The translations under genes and the position numbers were made by a program. Positions 37,116 through 47,472 of a DNA stretch of 64,000 nt are shown here, one piece after another. A model generated the notes under the pieces. That model worked only from the letters and a program-made list of their open reading frames with translations, did no database searches and was not told the origin of the DNA. How positions within the stretch are numbered: the first letter of the stretch is position 1; each line of letters begins with the position of its first letter. The stretch lies in assembly GCA_002110485.1 (NCBI GenBank), contig MOWL01000070.1, positions 558,001-622,000 of the forward strand. The letters are read 5' to 3'. The DNA is from Emergomyces orientalis (Eukaryota > Ascomycota > Eurotiomycetes > Onygenales > Ajellomycetaceae).

Positions 37116-37247
37116 CTACTGGTTCATAAGAGAGATCAGCTGTATTAGCGTGTTTTTATGTAATCTATGTAATCTATTGGCCCTAACTCTAATTAAGTTA
37201 TATGAATGAAACTCTTGCCAGCACCGGCTTTTCAAGCAGAGAGATAT
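37116..37247 (-). mobile_element. piggyBac-like transposase relic, downstream fragment
   Basis: On the minus strand the reading that leaves the LTR-flanked insert continues ..SLCLKSRCWQEFHSY.., in the position expected after the VKMxxKxIKCGYKIF block of piggyBac-like transposases. It is in the same frame as the fragment at 38141-38450 once the insert and one copy of the 5-bp target duplication are removed. Degenerate and short, so this half is only tentatively assigned. Confidence 0.4.
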
Positions 37248-37252
37248 ATTGC

Positions 37253-37354
37253 TGATGGAGGTGGAAGGTTGGTTGATTGTACTATCTAGCGGGCGCAGCT
37301 CTCTCATATAGGAGTGCGGGTCACGTGGTCTACTAAGGGCATCCTGCCAACACC
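37253..37354 (-). repeat. Direct repeat copy A (putative LTR)
   Basis: About 102 bp, contains GTTGGTTGATTGTACTATC and GTCACGTGGTCTACTAAGGG; almost identical to copy B. Confidence 0.85.
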
Positions 37355-38032
37355 CCCCCTGGCCACGAGCACCCGGATAACCTCCTAGCTGGCCTGGATA
37401 TTATATACAAATCATGCCTGGTTGTCCCATCAAAAAACTCCTTATTCCATGTGCAAATTGACCCCTAGCTCCTAGCTTCAAATCATTCTCATTATCTCTA
37501 TTCTTGCTCCTTTCCTCCCTGAAATTCCTCCACAATATCCTGCATTTGTAGTCTAAAAACATGGAAAACTCTTGTTCCTTCCCCATCTCACAAGTTCTGG
37601 CTCCTGGCACTGGCACTGGCTCAACTGGCTCTGACTCTTGGCTCTGGCACGGCTTCTGGCGGGTAGTTTTAGTCGAAAATTTGAAGGATTCGCTGGATTC
37701 TCATTCGTGTAGGGTAGGCCTCGGGCATTTGATAGATGATGGATGTGATTGAGTAGGACTGGTTCGAATGCGTATGAAGAAGGTTGAGATTTGATGAATA
37801 TATTGTGCCTTCCGCGAAGGACTTTTGATGCCTCTTATGAGGGCTTTTGTTGATTTTTGAACGTGAATTCTAGTCATTTGCGAGCCATCTTGTTCCTTGA
37901 AAACTGACGCGATATACTGTTTATATCAAGCTTGCCAGTGATTGTCCACTATCGTAGGAGACTCACGGAACCAACCCCTAGGTTTTAAAACATGTAGTTG
38001 ATGGCGCGGCACGCGGCAAAGGGCCCATAACC

Positions 38033-38135
38033 TGATGGAGGTGGAAGGTTGGTTTGATTGTACTATCTAGCGGGCGCAGCTCTCTCATATAGGAGTGCGG
38101 GTCACGTGGTCTACTAAGGGCATCCTGCCAACACA
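38033..38135 (-). repeat. Direct repeat copy B (putative LTR)
   Basis: Same sequence as copy A with one inserted T in GTTGGTTTGATTG and a different last base, 780 bp away in the same orientation. Confidence 0.85.
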
Positions 38136-38140
38136 ATTGC

Positions 38141-38450
38141 TACATTTGATTGATTTTTGAGACATTTTAACTGTGTATTTTAATTAATTAAAAAACTGAA
38201 TCATCATCTCATCTATAGAAAGATTTGAACTCAGTGTGTAGTAATTCTGACATGCTTTATGAAAATTTGAGTATAAGAGCTCTAGTTTCTTAATAAAGAA
38301 GTCAGATTCATCTGCTGTAGATCTGCAAAAATTGAATATATGAATATATCACTTAATTTACTTAAATTAAAACTGGAGTAGTGTGAAATCTAGATGAATG
38401 AACTGGTGAAGTGGTTCAGTTGACAATGGAGATTTGATATATCCCGATAA
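38141..38450 (-). mobile_element. piggyBac-like transposase relic, catalytic fragment
   Basis: Minus-strand reading gives a recognisable DDE_Tnp_1_7 (piggyBac) segment. It includes SPLSTEPLHQFIH, then a decayed FxxIKxYIHIF block, STADESDFFIKKLELLYSNF and NYYTLSSNLSIDEMMIQF, whose Asp (codon 38211-38213) is the first catalytic aspartate of the family. YTVKMSQKSIKC follows and runs into the target-site duplication of the LTR-like insert. Stops lie at 38349-38351, 38358-38360, 38367-38369 and 38184-38186. Two of these replace expected Gln and Arg codons and fit C-to-T change. It is a dead fragment; terminal repeats and TTAA ends were not located. Confidence 0.7.
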
Positions 38451-40074
38451 TTAAATGGCGCCCGTTGTCGACCAGCTAGTCTGTGGTCCACAGTCACAGA
38501 CTACTCATATGTACTAGTCCTGGTATTCAAAACATACAACCCCAGATTATGAAGCAACGGTGCAGTAGAGGTTTCTTGCGGAAACACGGCATATTTTTTT
38601 TCCCACATGCCAGGGTCTAGCCAGGTAAGCTACCATGTTTGCAACGCGAGTAATTAATGTGCAACTCCCCCGAAGCGAACCTTGCCCATGGGCATAGAAT
38701 TCATGTTCATGCCGATTATTGATAATTAGATAATTAGCGAAAAATCAGGAAAGCCTCATCTGAATGGGTACCAAGTGTTTGATAGAAGGTGTCGCAACCA
38801 GAGACCTTCGATCACCAAGGACGAATCAGAAGCTCGTCGCAACCTTTATGCCTTCCACGGAGACGAAGTAGATTATGCTCGGGACGATGTTGAAAGGCGC
38901 TAAATAATCCATGCGAACCACCATAACCATTCTCTGGTAAACGAGGGGCGGCTCGTTGTTGGTTAACTAGTGGGTCAAGCAGTCGGGCTGCCCGCTTGTC
39001 TCTCCACCCCCCTGAGGTTGTTATGGTTGATGGCTGGAGTGGACTAAATTAGTTAGCAGCCTTGGAAGCTGTGGCTGGAATACCGAGGAAAAGTAGAAAA
39101 GGGTGACTAAGCCACTAGCAGCCTCACCATCCACGGAGCCGCATCAAACCCCATCCTCACTCCCGTTCTGCCTGCAGTAGGTCCTCAAGCGGCTCGACCA
39201 GACTCCATTCTTCAGATAACAATCTAGCAAGGTCCCTGTGTCAATCCTGTAGGGATCCCTTTGCATTTCTTCTTCACAGCTTCCACTAGGGGAAGCTTCC
39301 TGCGCACCGACTCCCCAGGTTTGTGCATCCCATCCATGTTTATCACCCTCTACCAAAAGCAAAACCAGCCTTAAAATGGTCATCTGATACAAATCTTCAG
39401 TCGATGCTGACCCCCGGGCTAACTCATGGTGGTTTAGATATTTGCTCCCTTGGACTGGGCCCTTTAGATATTATCACTGCTACTTTCTTGCCTTTGTCGC
39501 AAACCCTCCATCTCAAGATCTTGATCATCACCACCACCATCACCACCACCACCATTCCTACCACCACTACGCCAGCTCCCTGTGTCATCAGCTTGCTTTG
39601 CTATTGCACCTTATTAATTACCCTGCTAGGATACCAGCAGACACGGAGGTAAGTCTGTCCACAATTACATCATACCCCGTGGTCTAGAATGAAAATGACA
39701 TGGCGTACTCCTGGGGTCTCGGCAATCGCCCCATCTCTCAAGTACAATGTACTTCTACAATAGCTTGTCCAATGAATATTATAATAACCATCTGACCAAC
39801 AGTTCCCCCCCCCGCCACACTTTTTAGCTGCATATCATCTGCGAGAGATATTCACATACATATTTTGGCTGTGTGGGGAAGAGCACCTTTCATTTACGGC
39901 CTGGATTTGAATGCAGATCTCTCGGGAGGAAGCGAGCCCGATATCTACCCGTTTTATTGAATGACGTCGGACATTTCATTTTGAGCGAGGCCGGAAAATA
40001 GGAAACTTAAGCAGGAAAACAAACACCACATAGTAAATAAACATTAACAACCAAATCAACGGGTATCACGGAAG
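38451..40074. other. Gene-poor intergenic region with a CAC microsatellite
   Basis: No convincing gene. Contains (CAC/CAT)n repeats at about 39526-39570, which create His-rich spurious frames. The last 100 nt lead into the sft2 5' UTR. Confidence 0.55.
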
Positions 40075-41796
40075 ATGGCGTCCGCCTCGTTTCGTGACTC
40101 GATGAATTCCATGGGGTGGGCACGGAGGGAACCGGACACTGCATCTACAAATCGGACACCCTCAAATTCGGTATTCTCGAGCTTTCAATCACTTAACCCT
40201 TTTGCGGATCGGGGTTATGTTCAGCTTCCTGCACAAGATGATTCAGCTGCACCATTACCGGCCCCAACAAGACGAGAGGAAGACGAAACATGGTTTGCAT
40301 GTGAGTCCCATGACACACTTTTCTAATGCAGATGTCTGTCTATTTCATGTCATCTCTCTGGCCAGGGTACAAGTGACACACCTCAGTTCCTGCGTCCGCA
40401 CAGATTCACATGCATGTGTACCGTGGAGTTACTTTCTCTGCATCAAAAAGCGAAGATAATTCATTGTTCTTAGCTTCCCATTCGCGATGTTCGAAACGCG
40501 CTAACGTCTCTACCTGTTTTCTATGCAGTGACTCGATGGGACCGAATGCTGATATTTGCTGGGTGTAATATTGGTGCTCTTGTGTGTTTTGGCATTTGCA
40601 TAGGGCTCATACTATTCCCTCTGATGTTCAGGCCACGAAAGTTTGCAGTTCTGTAAGTTCACTTTTCTTTCAAAATAGACTCCCCCCCCTATTCTAAAGC
40701 TTTCCTTGAAACCTTTTCGGCTATGACGTATGCGGCCGGGTTTTACCCACCCACCCAAAATAATGCGTTCACGAGAAGGGCTGTATTGCCTCATCGCTTG
40801 CATAGCCAATATACTATTATCAGTGTCGGCTTGATGTGACCAGGTCCTCTCTTCATGTCATCTACTATTCCACTTTAAGCTACTCTCCAAAATGCTCCCA
40901 TCTCTCTTTGACAGCATACAGAGCTCATAGTCCATCCTGTTGCCCCTCCAGGTGTCTCAGGTTTCTATACAACCATAGCTAATACTTATTTTCAAGGTGG
41001 TCTGTGGGATCCGTTCTCTTTCTCACCTCCTGGGCTGTTCTCATGGGGCCCATGGCATATGTCAAGCATTTAGCATCGGGCCCTCGCCTCCCCTTCACTG
41101 GGGCATACTTCACATCGATTGGCTTGACTCTCTACTTTGCTGTCGGAGTAAGTCTACATTTTTTAGTCTGCATATCCCGGATTTTCATACATATTTCCCC
41201 ATTGGGAAAGCCTTCACAACATTTTCCATTAGCCTTTATCCATTTCTCAACTTTAGCAAAAATTCGTGTTCTTCATATATCTTTGCCCTGTTTCCTCTGT
41301 CCCCCTTGCTTAATGTTTTGGGTGGACCATCTGTTACATTCTCAACTTTACTTGGACCCTATTATACCTTACGAGCTTTGTGCCAACTGCAGTCCCGTCG
41401 AGAAACCGAAGTGATTGCCAAGCAAAATCCATATAATTTCAGCTCTTGATTCCCATCCCCCCTTCCCCCCTTCACCCTTCTCCCTACACCATTCCCACTT
41501 CTCCTCTTTCCCAATGTTGCATTCTTGTACAGCTCCTCAATGCCTGGGGCGTTTCCGTTTTATCCGTGCGGCCTAGAAGTCCATACCCACGAAAAGTCGT
41601 CTGACTGAAACTAACCTTTGTTTCTAATCCCTTTAATGCGTAGCTCCACTCCACGATTCTCACATTGATATCCTCCATTTTCCAACTAGTCGCGCTCGTT
41701 TGGTATCTCGTGAGTTATTTTCCTATGGGAAGCACGGGTCTGAGGCTCGCAGCGCGTGTTGGTGGAGGGAGGGTTGCGGCTTGGATGAATGATTAA
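40075..41796 (+). CDS. sft2: Sft2-type Golgi vesicle transport protein
   Basis: Four exons (40075-40300, 40529-40652, 40997-41147, 41644-41796) encode 217 residues. Sft2/Got1-like tetraspan proteins sit in late Golgi membranes and assist fusion of endosome-derived transport vesicles with the Golgi. After a hydrophilic N-terminus (SVFSSFQSLNPFADRGYVQLP) there are four hydrophobic segments: MLIFAGCNIGALVCFGICI, WSVGSVLFLTSWAVLMGP, YFTSIGLTLYFAVGLHS and LISSIFQLVALVWYLVSYFP. The end is the family-like GLRLAARVGGGRVAAWMND. Introns two and three (344 and 496 nt) are much longer than the window's usual introns. All splice sites are GT..AG and the frame is preserved. Confidence 0.92.
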
Positions 41797-42688
41797 GGAA
41801 TAGAGAAAGAGGGAGAGAGATCAAGAAAGAGCGGGAGGTAGCGTAACGAATGCAAATGTAATACCACCTCTTGATTTTCTTTTATTCTACTTTTTTGAAC
41901 TGACCTGCCCTGGCAAAGGGCTACGTTTATCTGACTTACACCTGCTATGCTATAAAGCATCTTGTTATTTCTATATACCATATTTATTGTGTTTTGGCAT
42001 CCTTTGATCTATTTACTTTACTCACTGTTTTTGTTACACTATTGGAAGGATGCTTTGGTGATGCATTTTGAATGGCGATTTCAACTCGGATTTACTGTAT
42101 GTTCCCCTGCTTCTGTTTCAACGGATTTTAGCATATTAACGATAGTTTAGATAGATGCCTACCTACATCAGTACGAATGAAAAACGAGACGGTCTCAATC
42201 ATCAGCATTCATTATATGAACCTGTCAATATGGTAATACGGAGATATATTGATTCCAGTAGATAATGCATGAATTAATACTTTCCCTTTCCCACCTCGCC
42301 ACGCCATTCGCCTTTTAATGGTGTCTATCAAATCTAGATCCACTCTTCAATAATTTTCTCGACTATTCAAATTCTGCGCTTGAAACCATCCCGGTGTTTT
42401 CATATCATGTAACAAAATACTCAAAGTGGCTAAAAAGTAAACATAAAACCATCGTCATAGCAGCATAAAGCCGTTCCGTTCATTCTTCTCGTCCGCCTCA
42501 ATCTCGCCTACCAGCTAACAAGATCCGAACCGCATAGAATAAATATATCGTCACATCTCGCTCGATGAGGTAGGTATAAGAGAAGACAAATATATATAAT
42601 AATAAAGAATCAACGATCCCTAGTTTGGCTAAAAATGAATCCATGAAGCTCCCCGTTCGACCTCGATAGTTGGCCCTAGAACCCCATT
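41797..42688. other. Convergent intergenic gap
   Basis: About 890 nt of A/T-rich 3' flanks between sft2 and the tRNA ligase gene. No gene or RNA recognised. Confidence 0.6.
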
Positions 42689-45130
42689 TTATCGCCTCAA
42701 CACTTCTCCAACACTCCCTTCTAACACCGTGACAGAAGGCATTTCAACCTCCCAAATCCCCGTCTCAGCCCCAGCCCCAACCTCTAACCAACGCTTCAGC
42801 AAATCATTGCTTTCCTTCGGCTTCACGCTGGGTGAAACGGTGCCGATCGTGATATGCGGGATGTCATTCGCGCATGGCCACGAGTCTCCCTCTTGGGGAC
42901 AAATGCGTGCGACAAAGGCCATAATTTTATCGTCCCAAACTAGGCGCTCGATGCGGACACGGGTGGTGCCTAGGGTTGGTGTTTCAATTGAGTGGCCGTT
43001 TGCGGGATCGACTTGTTTTTGGGTGGCGGCTTTGTAGAGATCTGTGTAATAGGTCCAGATGTCTGGGTGAGCTGGTTGGGAGGCGCGGTGGATTAGGGTA
43101 ACGTGGAAGGAAGGCTGGATGCGACGGGAGTTCTGGAGGTGGTTGTATAGTTTCCTTTTCTCGGGTGGGGTGGTGGAAAGTGGAAAGAGGGAAGCGAGGA
43201 GTGTGTTTATTTCGTTTGAATTGAGGGAGATGCTAAAGTAATCTATGCGTCTAGCGAGTTGATCGGGGGATTCGCGCAGTGCCGGTTTTGAGAACTTGTT
43301 GTTATTAGAGAAGCTTAGGTCGTGCTTTGTGTCGATTTTATAGTTTTTCATGGCTTCATTGATAGCGTTGTCTAGGTCGGATGAAGTTGGCATTTTGCCA
43401 TCCATGAGTTTTGGGAAAGAGGAGTGTAGAGCTGAGATGACCTTCTCCAGATTGTCACGGGAAGAGGCGGTCACATCCAGATCGATCACTTCATCAAAAC
43501 CGTAGTCAGGGTCATATTCTGTGTTTACGGCTTCGAATCGGCTCAAAAAGCCTTCCATAATCGCAATGACTGAATCCTGGCCTTTGCTCTTGGCCTGGAT
43601 TGTCTGATGGTTATCCCCTCGTTCAAGAACTCTTCCCTGCGTAACTTTTCTAATATCATTGAGCAATAATTGCTTAGGTTCATGGACATAGTGGAGGGCA
43701 ACAAATTTAGCATTAGGTACAACTCGTTGAACATCTTCAAGGATCTGTTTTCTTTCCCGCCTTTGGTGATTGTTGCGATCTGCGATGACAACACTATGCG
43801 TTGCGAGGGAATTGTTTACCTCTTGTGCAAATCTTCTTGGGCGGTTCTTCTGTCCCTGAATATTATCATTTTGGATATGCCCCCAGCCAAATAACTTGAC
43901 GAGTGCGAGAGCTAAAGTGGTTTTACCACACCCAATTGAGGCGACTGGCACTAAGACGATATATTGGGTCACGTTAGCAAGAGGCGAAGTCCCTTCTCCC
44001 AGCGCCGCTTCCATGGCAATGATCTCTGAGCCCTTTATCCCTCTCTCTTTCAAAAAGCCATCCCTCATTGCGATGATGCCGTGGTTTTGGTTGTAGAGCT
44101 TCGCAAGCGTTGGATTTTGGACAAGCTGCCTCTTCGCATAATGTAGATATTCCTCTGTAATGGCTACATGCTTCTTGATTCTCGGCTGTTTTCCTGCAAT
44201 CATTGCCTTGGTGGCTTCGCGCCATTGTCTATACATGAGGTATGGTTCTTCAAACTTGTACTTGAAGAACCAGTTTCTATATGGACCGACACCCCCTTCA
44301 CTTATTTGACATCGGATGACAAAGCCTTCGGTGTCCCTACCATCCCACGATCCAGTCTCCGCGCATTTCTCGAGGAAAGTCTTCACTTCAGAAAGGGAGT
44401 CCTTCGTGAGAAACTGTGCCTTCTTGAATCCCCATTCATCAGCAAATCTGTGAACATCAGGGCCAGGTAGGGTAGCGAATTCAGGAACATTGTAGTTCAA
44501 GCCATGAAGGTAGATGCCAGCCGCCTCCTCATTGTAGGGGAGAACGTGCTCCTCAAAATTGTCGTCACAAAGCTCTCCCACAGCAGTTAAATTTGCGTTT
44601 CTCAGCGCCTTGGCTAAGTCCTCCACCGTCTTACCGGTAGAGGAGACATGTCGCTTCGCCCAGTTTTCACCAGCAACCGCGTGGCTAAGACTGATATCAG
44701 CTCTGGCGCCTGTCGAGTGCTTACTGCATACCAGCAGGGTGCCATCCTCCAAGCCAGACATAAATATAATGCAGCCATTTTCTTTGACGCTTAGCTCATA
44801 CGGCCCTCGGGTATTGTGCTCAATATTCCTCCATCGTGTCGAGTTAACTTCTTCCACATTGAAGAACTTGTCGTATCCTCGGACAGTGATTTCATACTGA
44901 TTGTTTCTATTCTTGGTCGTAAATAGGCCTCGCGCATAGGTTGGCATGTCATCCCGCTTGTAATCCCAATCCTGGAACCTCCATGAGTCCACATTGATGT
45001 CTGATCCCGCAACTGGAAAAGTGCTCTTCTTGCAGGAAAATGTCTGCTTTCCCGGTTGCTTCTTCTTACCGCTCGCAGCTTCTAAGCTGTGAACAAGCTG
45101 AGTAACCTCCTGAACATCTTGCTGAACCAT
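42689..45130 (-). CDS. trl1: tRNA ligase Trl1 (ligase-kinase-cyclic phosphodiesterase)
   Basis: Intronless, 813 residues from the first ATG (45130); the frame stays open upstream to a non-ATG codon at 45250. Trl1 joins tRNA halves after intron excision and splices HAC1-type mRNA in the unfolded protein response. Three domains are visible in order. The adenylyltransferase domain has the nucleotidyl-transfer motif KENG with Lys at about 116. A central polynucleotide kinase has P-loop ASIGCGKTT at about 398-405. A C-terminal 2H cyclic phosphodiesterase has two HxT motifs, FHVTLIH near 676 and PHITIGT near 759. The length matches fungal Trl1. Both nearby tRNA-Tyr genes contain introns and would depend on this enzyme, although proximity is probably coincidental. 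Confidence 0.94.
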   Translation of the reverse strand: MVQQDVQEVTQLVHSLEAASGKKKQPGKQTFSCKKSTFPVAGSDINVDSWRFQDWDYKRDDMPTYARGLFTTKNRNNQYEITVRGYDKFFNVEEVNSTRWRNIEHNTRGPYELSVKENGCIIFMSGLEDGTLLVCSKHSTGARADISLSHAVAGENWAKRHVSSTGKTVEDLAKALRNANLTAVGELCDDNFEEHVLPYNEEAAGIYLHGLNYNVPEFATLPGPDVHRFADEWGFKKAQFLTKDSLSEVKTFLEKCAETGSWDGRDTEGFVIRCQISEGGVGPYRNWFFKYKFEEPYLMYRQWREATKAMIAGKQPRIKKHVAITEEYLHYAKRQLVQNPTLAKLYNQNHGIIAMRDGFLKERGIKGSEIIAMEAALGEGTSPLANVTQYIVLVPVASIGCGKTTLALALVKLFGWGHIQNDNIQGQKNRPRRFAQEVNNSLATHSVVIADRNNHQRRERKQILEDVQRVVPNAKFVALHYVHEPKQLLLNDIRKVTQGRVLERGDNHQTIQAKSKGQDSVIAIMEGFLSRFEAVNTEYDPDYGFDEVIDLDVTASSRDNLEKVISALHSSFPKLMDGKMPTSSDLDNAINEAMKNYKIDTKHDLSFSNNNKFSKPALRESPDQLARRIDYFSISLNSNEINTLLASLFPLSTTPPEKRKLYNHLQNSRRIQPSFHVTLIHRASQPAHPDIWTYYTDLYKAATQKQVDPANGHSIETPTLGTTRVRIERLVWDDKIMAFVARICPQEGDSWPCANDIPHITIGTVSPSVKPKESNDLLKRWLEVGAGAETGIWEVEMPSVTVLEGSVGEVLRR

Positions 45131-45590
45131 GATTCTGAGGCGTGAAATGGAGAATTCGACGGGCAAATAATCAAGCTCTTCGGGGCGCGGGGAGGGGAAG
45201 TGGGGATAATTCTGGTGCAAGTGCAAAAGGTGGCTATGCGGGACTTCCACTCTAGATGCTGGAGAAGATCTATGAAGCTATATGTTAAAAGTCCTTAGGT
45301 CAGAAAGTGCAGTCGAATGGCTCGCGTTCTCCCTCAGTGGGCTCTTCTTGGTTTTATTGTTTATATATTGGTGATGATTTTCAGGTGTTCCAAATAAGTC
45401 CAAAGCTCATAGGGCTCAAGCGGCTGCTAACCTTATCCGGACTCCGGGTTTTTCAGGTTTTCTTTTTTTTTTTACATTTTTACATATGGATGCTGGCCCC
45501 TCACTAGTTCGCTACCATAACTAACTTAACTCAGTCAAGGACCACTACCAACCGTATTTATATTTCACAAGGAATCCTTTGCAACCTATT
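45131..45590. promoter_or_regulatory. Divergent promoter of trl1 and the ankyrin gene
   Basis: About 460 nt between divergent starts. The trl1-proximal 120 nt are open in frame but lack an ATG. A T10 run lies near 45,465. Confidence 0.5.
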
Positions 45591-46235
45591 ATGTCCTCCG
45601 CCCAGCCCAATATCTACGCTCTAGCAGCAGACAATTCACCTTCCCTCCTCCAGCTCCTTCGGTCAAACCCCTCCTTAGCTTCGTCTCAGGACGACTCTGG
45701 GTATTCTCTCCTGCACGCGGCTGCTTCGTACGGCCATGTCGACCTGCTCCGCGCCCTCGTTCAGGAATTCCAGGTAAACGTTAACCTGGTCGATGAGGAT
45801 GGAGAAACCTGCCTTTTCGTCACGGAATCCGTCGAAGTGGCCCGTTGCTTGATTGAGGAGCTCGGCGTGGATAGAGATCACAAAAACCACATCGGTCTGA
45901 AGGCTGAGGAGTCCATTGCTAGTGAAGGTGATTTTCCGTCTTTGATCGAATACCTACGAGGCAGCCAGGCTGTAAACGACCCTGACCAACTGCTGCATTC
46001 AGCTACAAGGCTTCCGCCAAATGTAACTGTCAATGTTGGAAGCATGCCTGACCCAGCTACAAATGGAGATGAGGTGGTTGACCCGGAATTCAGGAGGAGA
46101 ATTGAGGAGCTTGCTACAAGGGAAAACTTCCATACCGAAGAAGGGCAGCGGGAACTTCGTCAATTAGTTACGGACGCACTTAGGGGAGTGAATGCGGAAA
46201 CGCAGGAGAGGGACGTTAGGCGACGGACTGATTAA
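45591..46235 (+). CDS. Ankyrin-repeat protein (YCR051W-like)
   Basis: Intronless, 214 residues starting at the ATG in TTATGTCCTCC; the open frame extends slightly upstream without another ATG. Two to three ankyrin repeats occupy the N-terminal half: SLLQLLRSNPSLASSQDDSGYSLLH, AAASYGHVDLLRALVQEF, VNLVDEDGETCLFV and CLIEELGVDRDHKNHIGLKAEE. The C-terminal half is a charged helical segment (DPEFRRRIEELATRENFHTEEGQ). The arrangement resembles the small ankyrin protein YCR051W of yeast, whose function is poorly known. The protein is probably cytosolic, as no signal or membrane segment is seen. Confidence 0.85.
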   Translation: MSSAQPNIYALAADNSPSLLQLLRSNPSLASSQDDSGYSLLHAAASYGHVDLLRALVQEFQVNVNLVDEDGETCLFVTESVEVARCLIEELGVDRDHKNHIGLKAEESIASEGDFPSLIEYLRGSQAVNDPDQLLHSATRLPPNVTVNVGSMPDPATNGDEVVDPEFRRRIEELATRENFHTEEGQRELRQLVTDALRGVNAETQERDVRRRTD

Positions 46236-46533
46236 AAGGAGATGATATTTCACGATACACGAATGCACACAGTATATGATAGATTCTAAATGCTACAACA
46301 ATAAACCGAGACCGTATATACAATACCGGTCATAGTTTACCATCTTACGAATCAATAATAAGACAGCCTAGGTTTGGGAGTTTTGAATTCTTTTTCTTGG
46401 ATTTCTCCAGCTTGATCAGGTGACATCATCCCCAGTTCCCTGTCCGACATCACCACAAGCAAAAACCCATTTCCTTCCATCAACTATCAATCCTCCTCAC
46501 CAACAACCGTCCCACCCCACTGCGGACATCAGC

Positions 46534-47472
46534 ATGTCTCTTCCGCCTGTGCCGTATTCTACGCTCTCTTCCTCATACCCAGGGAATCCGCCAAGCTTCA
46601 ACTCTCACCTCGACACCGAAACCCCTCCACCTCCGCCACCGAAACCCAGCAGCCATGAAGCTAGCCGCAGAGGCACACCCCATACTGGCTCCCCGCTACC
46701 TTTTCCTCCCCCATTATCCGGCTCCACAGTGGGGGAGCCGCCTATTACACAGGGGAAACCTCGTCTTCATGGGGATCCTACAACAACGCACCCGCCTGAC
46801 TCTTTACCAGACGATGCATTCTCCGCTAACACCATTCTGCAGCCCCCAAGCATAGAGGAAGGCTGGCTACCAGACACCCTCAAAGATAAATCGTGCGTTT
46901 ATTCACATAGTTAAACCTCCTAAAACACATCCCCCTCGCCACACCTCTCAATCTTTAATTAACCAAGAAAGACACACAGAACCCCGGACCTCCACTCCAT
47001 CCTCCAAAACCCCACCCTCATCCACGCCTTCGCAACCACCCATCCTTCCTACCCAGCCACCCAAGCCCACCTCACCAGCCTCCTAACCGCCAATAAAAAC
47101 CTAGCCACCCACCTCCTCTCGCTCGAAGCTCACCTCCGCAGCCTCCGCGCCTCCACCGAATCCCTCCTCCTCCACCACCAGTCTCTCGAACTCTCCTGGC
47201 GCAAGAAACAGAGTGAGATGGACGCTGCGTTGGAGCCCTGGTCACCCAAAGCGCTGTACCAGCGGCTCGTGGCGGGTATTGCGGAACAAGAAGCTGTGTG
47301 TCGAGCTGTTGAAGAGAGCTTTTTGGAGAGTGAGCAGGGCAGCGAGGGGAAGGCGAGTGAAAGAGAGGTTGTGGAGTGGGTGAAGAGGGTGAGGGGGGAA
47401 GGGGCGAGGTTGGAGAATAGGAGAGAGATGAGGGCTAGGTGGGATGAGGGGAGGGTGGGGGGTTGGAGATGA
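46534..47472 (+). CDS. vps37: ESCRT-I subunit Vps37 (Mod(r) domain)
   Basis: Two exons (46534-46892 and 46980-47472) encode 283 residues. Vps37 stabilises the ESCRT-I complex with Vps23 and Vps28 in sorting ubiquitinated cargo into multivesicular endosomes. The N-terminal third is Pro-rich and disordered (ETPPPPPPKPSS). The Mod(r) domain starts around DKSTPDLHSILQNPTLIHAF and continues as a long coiled coil (LLTANKNLATHLLSLEAHLRSLRASTES, LELSWRKKQSEMDAAL). It ends with the conserved SPKALYQRLVAGIAEQEAVCRAVEESFLE helix. The upstream in-frame sequence lacks an ATG, so 46534 is the likely start. The second exon is joined through a GTGCGT donor. Confidence 0.85.

Larger units (their letters stand above)
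37248..38140. mobile_element. Small non-autonomous LTR-flanked element (TRIM-like)
   Basis: Two near-identical direct repeats of about 102 bp (37253-37354 and 38033-38135) enclose about 680 bp without a convincing protein. The repeats begin and end TG..CA and are flanked outside by ATTGC at 37248-37252 and 38136-38140, a 5-bp target duplication typical of LTR retrotransposons. Read on the minus strand, a run of seven G preceded by A (polypurine tract) sits immediately before the TGTTGG start of the repeat at 37354. LTR and total sizes are in the range of terminal-repeat retrotransposons in miniature. No gag or pol remnant was recognised inside. Orientation is inferred only from the purine tract. 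Confidence 0.6.

Noticed and set aside
39442..39687. His-rich plus-strand frame
   Set aside because: Created by a CAC/CAT microsatellite; both frames over the repeat are equally open.
45131..45250. Extending tRNA ligase to the open frame upstream
   Set aside because: The frame begins at GTG and has no ATG before 45130; homologous N-termini fit the shorter form.
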